A stretch of DNA of 37,390 nt from Psychromonas sp. MB-3u-54 (GTDB taxonomy: Bacteria > Pseudomonadota > Gammaproteobacteria > Enterobacterales > Psychromonadaceae). The position numbers were made by a program, and so were the translations under genes. Shown here piece after piece: positions 34,211 through 37,390 of the stretch; position 1 is the first letter of the stretch, and every line of letters begins with the position of its first letter. The notes beneath the pieces were generated by a model that did no database searches, was not told the origin of the DNA, and saw nothing but the letters and a program-made list of their open reading frames with translations. The DNA is taken from assembly GCF_002836415.1 (NCBI RefSeq), contig NZ_PJBP01000107.1, positions 1-37,390 of the forward strand, given 5' to 3'.

Positions 34211-34637
34211 TATAGAGTAAATTACCGATTGTAGGTCTCTAATTTTTCTCGTCGTATCATTATGCGCAACGAGTACATTTAGTAGTGAGTTTCTTTTTCA
34301 ATAGGACGGGCCATGCAGGGCATTTTAAAATATATTATTCATCAGTAAGTAGTATTGTAGGTGCGAGTAAAAAACAAGATAATGCAAAATAAAAGACCCC
34401 ACCTAATGGCATTGCATTAAGCTGTATCTATATGATTATAAGTATTTAATACTTTAAAATTAGGAAAGAGCAGCCATAAAAATTGTATAATAGATTCACC
34501 ACAAACCAATACAATAGATCCTGACTGCAGGAATTATTTTAGCACCAAATCTCCTGCAAACGTATTAAAAGATACCCCTCATTTTCATCATTAAGATTTT
34601 CTAAATATATTAACATCTGATCACATTTCATCAATTA
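34211..34637. other. AT-rich intergenic region
   Basis: No gene, terminator or clear repeat recognised. Confidence 0.5.
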
Positions 34638-34771
34638 TTGAACCACAATACTTCTGCATATAGAGAGCGGATCTTTACACCAACGGTTACTCTTGCAATG
34701 TTTATTAAGCAGGCGTTAAATTTTGACCGTTCATGTGCCAGTGCAGTTAATGATTTTATTATTGATAACCT
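34632..34771 (+). pseudogene. N-terminal remnant of an IS4-family transposase
   Basis: The short frame reads NTSAYRERIFTPTVTLAMFIKQALNFDRSCASAVNDFI, matching the N-terminal region typical of IS4-family DDE transposases (RxFTPxVTLxxFxxQ, then SC). The rest of the transposase, including all catalytic residues, is missing, and the sequence passes directly into the ygiD relic at about 34774. Confidence 0.7.
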
Positions 34772-34773
34772 TA

Positions 34774-35407
34774 ATGAACGACCAAATAATATTAGTAAAT
34801 CAACAGGTTCTTTTTGCCGTAGTTAATAAAAATGGGTGGCATGGCTGGATCGAGCTTGGCCGTATTCTACCGCGCCCGCAAGCCATTCTTGTTGTCTCGG
34901 CGCACTGGATGACACCTGGCAGTACAAGAGTTGATGTTCCCCTGTGCCCACGGCTAAAGGCGATCCTAAGTTGGCTCAGTCAGTTGCTGCGCTGCTTGCC
35001 GAGCATAATGTTCAGACGGATAACAGCTGGATGGTGCATGGTCAGTATTGAAATGGCTCTATCCTAAGGCTGATATACCTGTCTTCCAGCTGTCCATTGA
35101 TACATCCAAGGAGTTGGATTGGCAGCTGAGTATAGGTAAAACACTGTCCCAATTACGCGACCGGGGTGTATTGATCCTCGGCTCCGGTAATATAGTGCAC
35201 AATCTGCGCGCCTTACGTTTTAACGGTAAAGCGCATGACTGGACAGTGGAATTTGATAACTACTTTGCCAGGCAGCTGACGGATTGTAATTTTAGTGCAC
35301 TGACTGATATTAAGAAGATGGGCGCGTTAATGAAAATGGCTAATCCGACAGTTGAACATTATGCAGCGGCAATCGGTGCAGCGAATAAGCGACAGCTTAG
35401 TATCTGA
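34774..35407 (+). pseudogene. ygiD: Remnant of a LigB/DODA-type dioxygenase gene (ygiD)
   Basis: Pieces of a YgiD-like 4,5-DOPA extradiol dioxygenase are in order but broken. MNDQIILVNQQVLF is followed by a gap where GHGSPMN (a zinc-ligand region) should be. Then ELGRILPRPQAILVVSAHWMTPGSTRVDV is followed by a deletion of the usual IHDFGGFP segment. A different frame has AKGDPKLAQSVAALLAEHN. After another shift, KWLYPKADIPVFQLSIDTS...GSGNIVHNLRALRFNG continues to NPTVEHYAAAIGAA, then stops early at 35405-35407. Loss of the zinc ligands rules out activity. The truncated C-terminus abuts a copy of the short intergenic element. Confidence 0.85.
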
Positions 35408-35847
35408 GCAGACACCCTACGAGCGATACGTTTATTGTCATGGTTGGTGCTAGTCGGCATTCAAATAAGACCACCATTAAATTTACGCTCACAAAACCGC
35501 CGGGATAATTTTAAATAGTAAATCGGATCACTTTATTAATGCGTTTGGTATCAATAGCGCTGCAACAGGAGCACAGTAGACGCAGCGTTCTTGTTGAAAC
35601 ATGAAGCTGCCCTGTTGCGGGAATGAGTGTAGGCAGTAGAGTCTGCCTTTTATTTTCAAAAAGATCACTGACTAAATACAGCGTTCGTATTGTATTGCGC
35701 GCTGTCTCAGTTAATATGGAATAATTCCGCTTTTTTGCCAAAGTCAGATTCTATTAAAAAATGTAATGTTATTTTTATCACAAATATTGATTAGCATTTT
35801 TCAGTGGAAACACTGTGTTTTTCCGTCTAATAGGAGATCTGGCATTT
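35408..35847. repeat. Intergenic region with an inverted copy of the 16.8-kb element
   Basis: About 35418-35550 matches, inverted, the element copies at 16768-16930: CACCCTAC near the start, then TGGTGCTAGTCGGCATTCAAATAAGA, CCGCCGGGATAATTTTAAATAG, and the end GCGTTTGGTA. A minus-strand frame at 35511-35741 is not recognisable. The rest is AT-rich leader of the gene at 35848. Confidence 0.6.
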
Positions 35848-36291
35848 ATGGGTAACCCTACAAAGATGAAAAATTTAAATTCTATCGAAGATCAGCAATT
35901 CAAAAGACAGTTCGAATCAGGTGAGATTCCTGGGGCAGATTTTAATCACCAGGCACACTTACGATTGGCTTATGTTTATCTGGTTGATAACGACACCGAT
36001 TCATCGATGCAACGAATGAAAATGTCATTAAAACGATTTATTGAACATAATAGAATAGACCCAACGAAGTATCATGAAACAATAACAACAGCATGGGTTT
36101 TAGTGGTTAACCATTTTATGAATAAATCCGAAGGCTCAAACTCAGCCGATCAACTAATGAGTCAGAATCCTGAAATGTTGGAAGAGAAAACAATGATGAC
36201 CCATTATTCCGCCGAAGTGCTTTTTTCGAATGAAGCGCGAAACACTTTTGTAGAGCCGAATCTAGCTCCCATTCCCAGGCATAAGGATTAA
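35848..36291 (+). CDS. Conserved hypothetical protein
   Basis: About 147 residues from the ATG at 35848; AGGAG (35832-35836) is 11 bases upstream. An earlier GTG-type start at 35815 and a later ATG at 35866 are possible. I do not know a named family. The patterns FESGEIPGADFNHQAHLRLAYVYL, KYHETITTAWV and TMMTHYSAEVLFSNEARNTFVEPNLAPIPRH look like those of a conserved small helical protein found widely in proteobacteria. The histidines in FNHQAHLR and KYHET could bind a ligand or metal. Not exported. Function unknown. Confidence 0.75.
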   Translation: MGNPTKMKNLNSIEDQQFKRQFESGEIPGADFNHQAHLRLAYVYLVDNDTDSSMQRMKMSLKRFIEHNRIDPTKYHETITTAWVLVVNHFMNKSEGSNSADQLMSQNPEMLEEKTMMTHYSAEVLFSNEARNTFVEPNLAPIPRHKD

Positions 36292-36421
36292 CTGCCTTTA
36301 ACGCCATGCCCTAGCAGCAATGTATCTGAGGGGGGCAAGGCGAGGCTATTGCTTAAACAGACCTGAGATTCACCTGAAAAAGATTGGCTGTCCAGCCTTT
36401 TATTGCAGCTCTCTGCTGCGA

Positions 36422-37390
36422 TCAATCAGCTGACCAACTTTTTATCCACGACTCGATATCCTCAGGTGGCATAGGTCTGCCCATCCAATATCCTTGGCCT
36501 TCGTCACAGCCGAGTTGTTTTAATATATCCCATTCGGCCTCGGTTTCAATTCCCTCGGCGACGGCTTTCATCCCAAACTCATGTGCAAGCATGATAGATA
36601 TTTTACTGATCGTATAGGATTCCTTGTCTGTCTTTATGTTGCGAATAAAAGCCCGATCAATTTTCAGTTCAGTAAAAGGTGCGCGAATGAGTTGTTGCAG
36701 GGACGAGTATCCGGTGCCGAAGTCATCGATAGAGATCCCGAAGCCTTTCATGCGCAAACGTGCCAATATCTCCATGTATAGAGTAAGGTTATACCAAAAG
36801 AATTAATTAAGTGATCAATGATTGCGAAGGAAAAATCAGTACTAATAAGGCGTGAGTTGCAGGAGATAGTTGTTCTCACTTCAAAACTCACAACGCAGTT
36901 AGGGATGATTTTAACCAGCAAGGGTGATCACCTTTTTAGTTCTTTTGGTATTAGTTGTCAGAGCTGTCTCTGTTACCTCGATCACCAGTTTTGAAATATC
37001 AGCACCTAGCGCTTTAACGCAAGCTTCAATTTTACTCGGCAGGTCCAGATCATCAAGAATTTTGGGATACATGTTGATTGACATTCGCATATTGCGGCCT
37101 TGGCTTCTCCATATTCCTTGCTGGCGAATAGCTGTCTTAGTAGTAAATATCGTAATAGCTGCAATTAAGCCATTCTCTTCTGCCATTGGAATAAAATAGT
37201 CTGGCGGAATCATTCCTTTGGTCGGATGTTTCCAGCGAACGAGGGCCTCAACGCCAACTACCTCTCTGTTACTTATTGTGACTTGGGGTTGGTAGACAAG
37301 AAATAATGTATCATCTTTTATGGCCTGAGCAAGCTCTTCCACGGAAGCTAAGTCGTTATTAACAGCAGATCTGGGAAAATATTTAATATA
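36422..37390 (-). pseudogene. EAL-domain gene interrupted by a MITE-like element, 5' end outside the window
   Basis: The frame is open at the window edge and reads SVEELAQAIKDDTLFLVYQPQVTI. VEALVRW (EAL motif) and KLVIEVTETALTTN follow, then it runs into the element at 36950. On the other side it resumes as LTLYMEILARLRMKGFGISIDDFGTGYSSL, KIDRAFI and AVAEGIETE, ending at 36422. EAL, DDFGTGYSS and EGIET are intact, so it was an active-type c-di-GMP phosphodiesterase before the insertion. Sequence style (QAIKDDTLFLVYQPQ) suggests a response-regulator EAL protein, but the N-terminus is not seen. Removing the element and one target copy restores the frame exactly. Translation now stops inside the element. 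Confidence 0.92.
36792..36950 (-). repeat. MITE-like element M5, 159 bp, with target duplication
   Basis: Ends TACCAAAAGAATTAATTAAG and, inverted, TACCAAAAGAACTAAAAAGG; both lead into GTGATCA. It is flanked by TTA at 36789-36791 and 36951-36953. The interior matches M1 and M2 (CTTGCTGGTTAAAATCA, GAGTTTTGAAGTGAGAAC, CTCCTGCAACTCACGCCTT, GATTTTTCC). It carries no gene, so a transposase elsewhere would be required for movement. The EAL gene frame is restored by its removal, which fixes its boundaries to within the 3-bp duplication. Confidence 0.9.

Noticed and set aside
1-37390. Prophage, CRISPR-Cas, toxin-antitoxin or known defence island
   Set aside because: No structural phage genes, Cas proteins, toxin pairs or defence enzymes were recognised in any frame.

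Overview
The window looks like chromosomal DNA of an AT-rich marine gammaproteobacterium, probably of the Alteromonadales/Psychromonadaceae type. This is inferred from the gene families, the REP-associated transposase, the short palindromic intergenic repeats and the PEP-CTERM protein; no rRNA or tRNA is present to confirm it. The window is mostly accessory DNA. Single genes are separated by repeat-rich intergenic stretches, and several genes are visibly broken.

Layout: (1) 1-1178, REP-like repeats and a deleted relic of a REP-associated (Y1) transposase. (2) 1179-3353, a PAS-PAS-GGDEF-EAL cyclic-di-GMP protein. (3) 3614-4880, two small genes separated and bounded by attC-like imperfect palindromes, resembling two integron cassettes with no integrase in the window. 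(4) 4884-5478, nested MITE-like elements. (5) 5623-16368, a transglutaminase / circularly permuted ATP-grasp / alpha-E locus of five + strand genes plus one divergent gene. (6) 16369-17080, more repeats. (7) 17174-20569, a minus-strand amino-acid ABC transporter operon. (8) 21773-28510, scattered genes: an EEP nuclease-like protein, a membrane methyltransferase-like protein, a PEP-CTERM protein, an MFS transporter, a DUF2237 gene with an in-frame stop, and an RluA-type pseudouridine synthase. (9) 28955-31578, a DEAD-box helicase and an Hsp20 chaperone. (10) 31758-37390, a second transposable-element zone: a broken REP-associated transposase, an orphan protein, an IS4-family relic joined to a ygiD pseudogene, a conserved hypothetical, and an EAL gene split by a 159-bp element.

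The most system-like content is 5623-16368. It holds two parallel sets of ATP-grasp, alpha-E domain and transglutaminase-like protein, once as separate genes (7130-12857) and once with ATP-grasp and alpha-E fused (12920-16368). Most junctions are 4-base or shorter stop/start overlaps, so co-translation of a multi-enzyme pathway is likely. The domain partnership is known from comparative genomics as a predicted peptide-synthesis/modification system without an established product. A third transglutaminase gene is divergent from the operon and has a decayed copy of its own 3' end beside it.

The second theme is small non-autonomous elements. One MITE-like family (TACC...GGTA ends, 3-bp TTA/TAA target duplication) can be defined almost to the base, because one copy interrupts an EAL gene whose frame is exactly restored by removing it, and another copy carries a nested insertion with its own TTA duplication. 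A separate 72-73 bp palindromic element is inserted both in one of these MITEs and in the REP-associated transposase.
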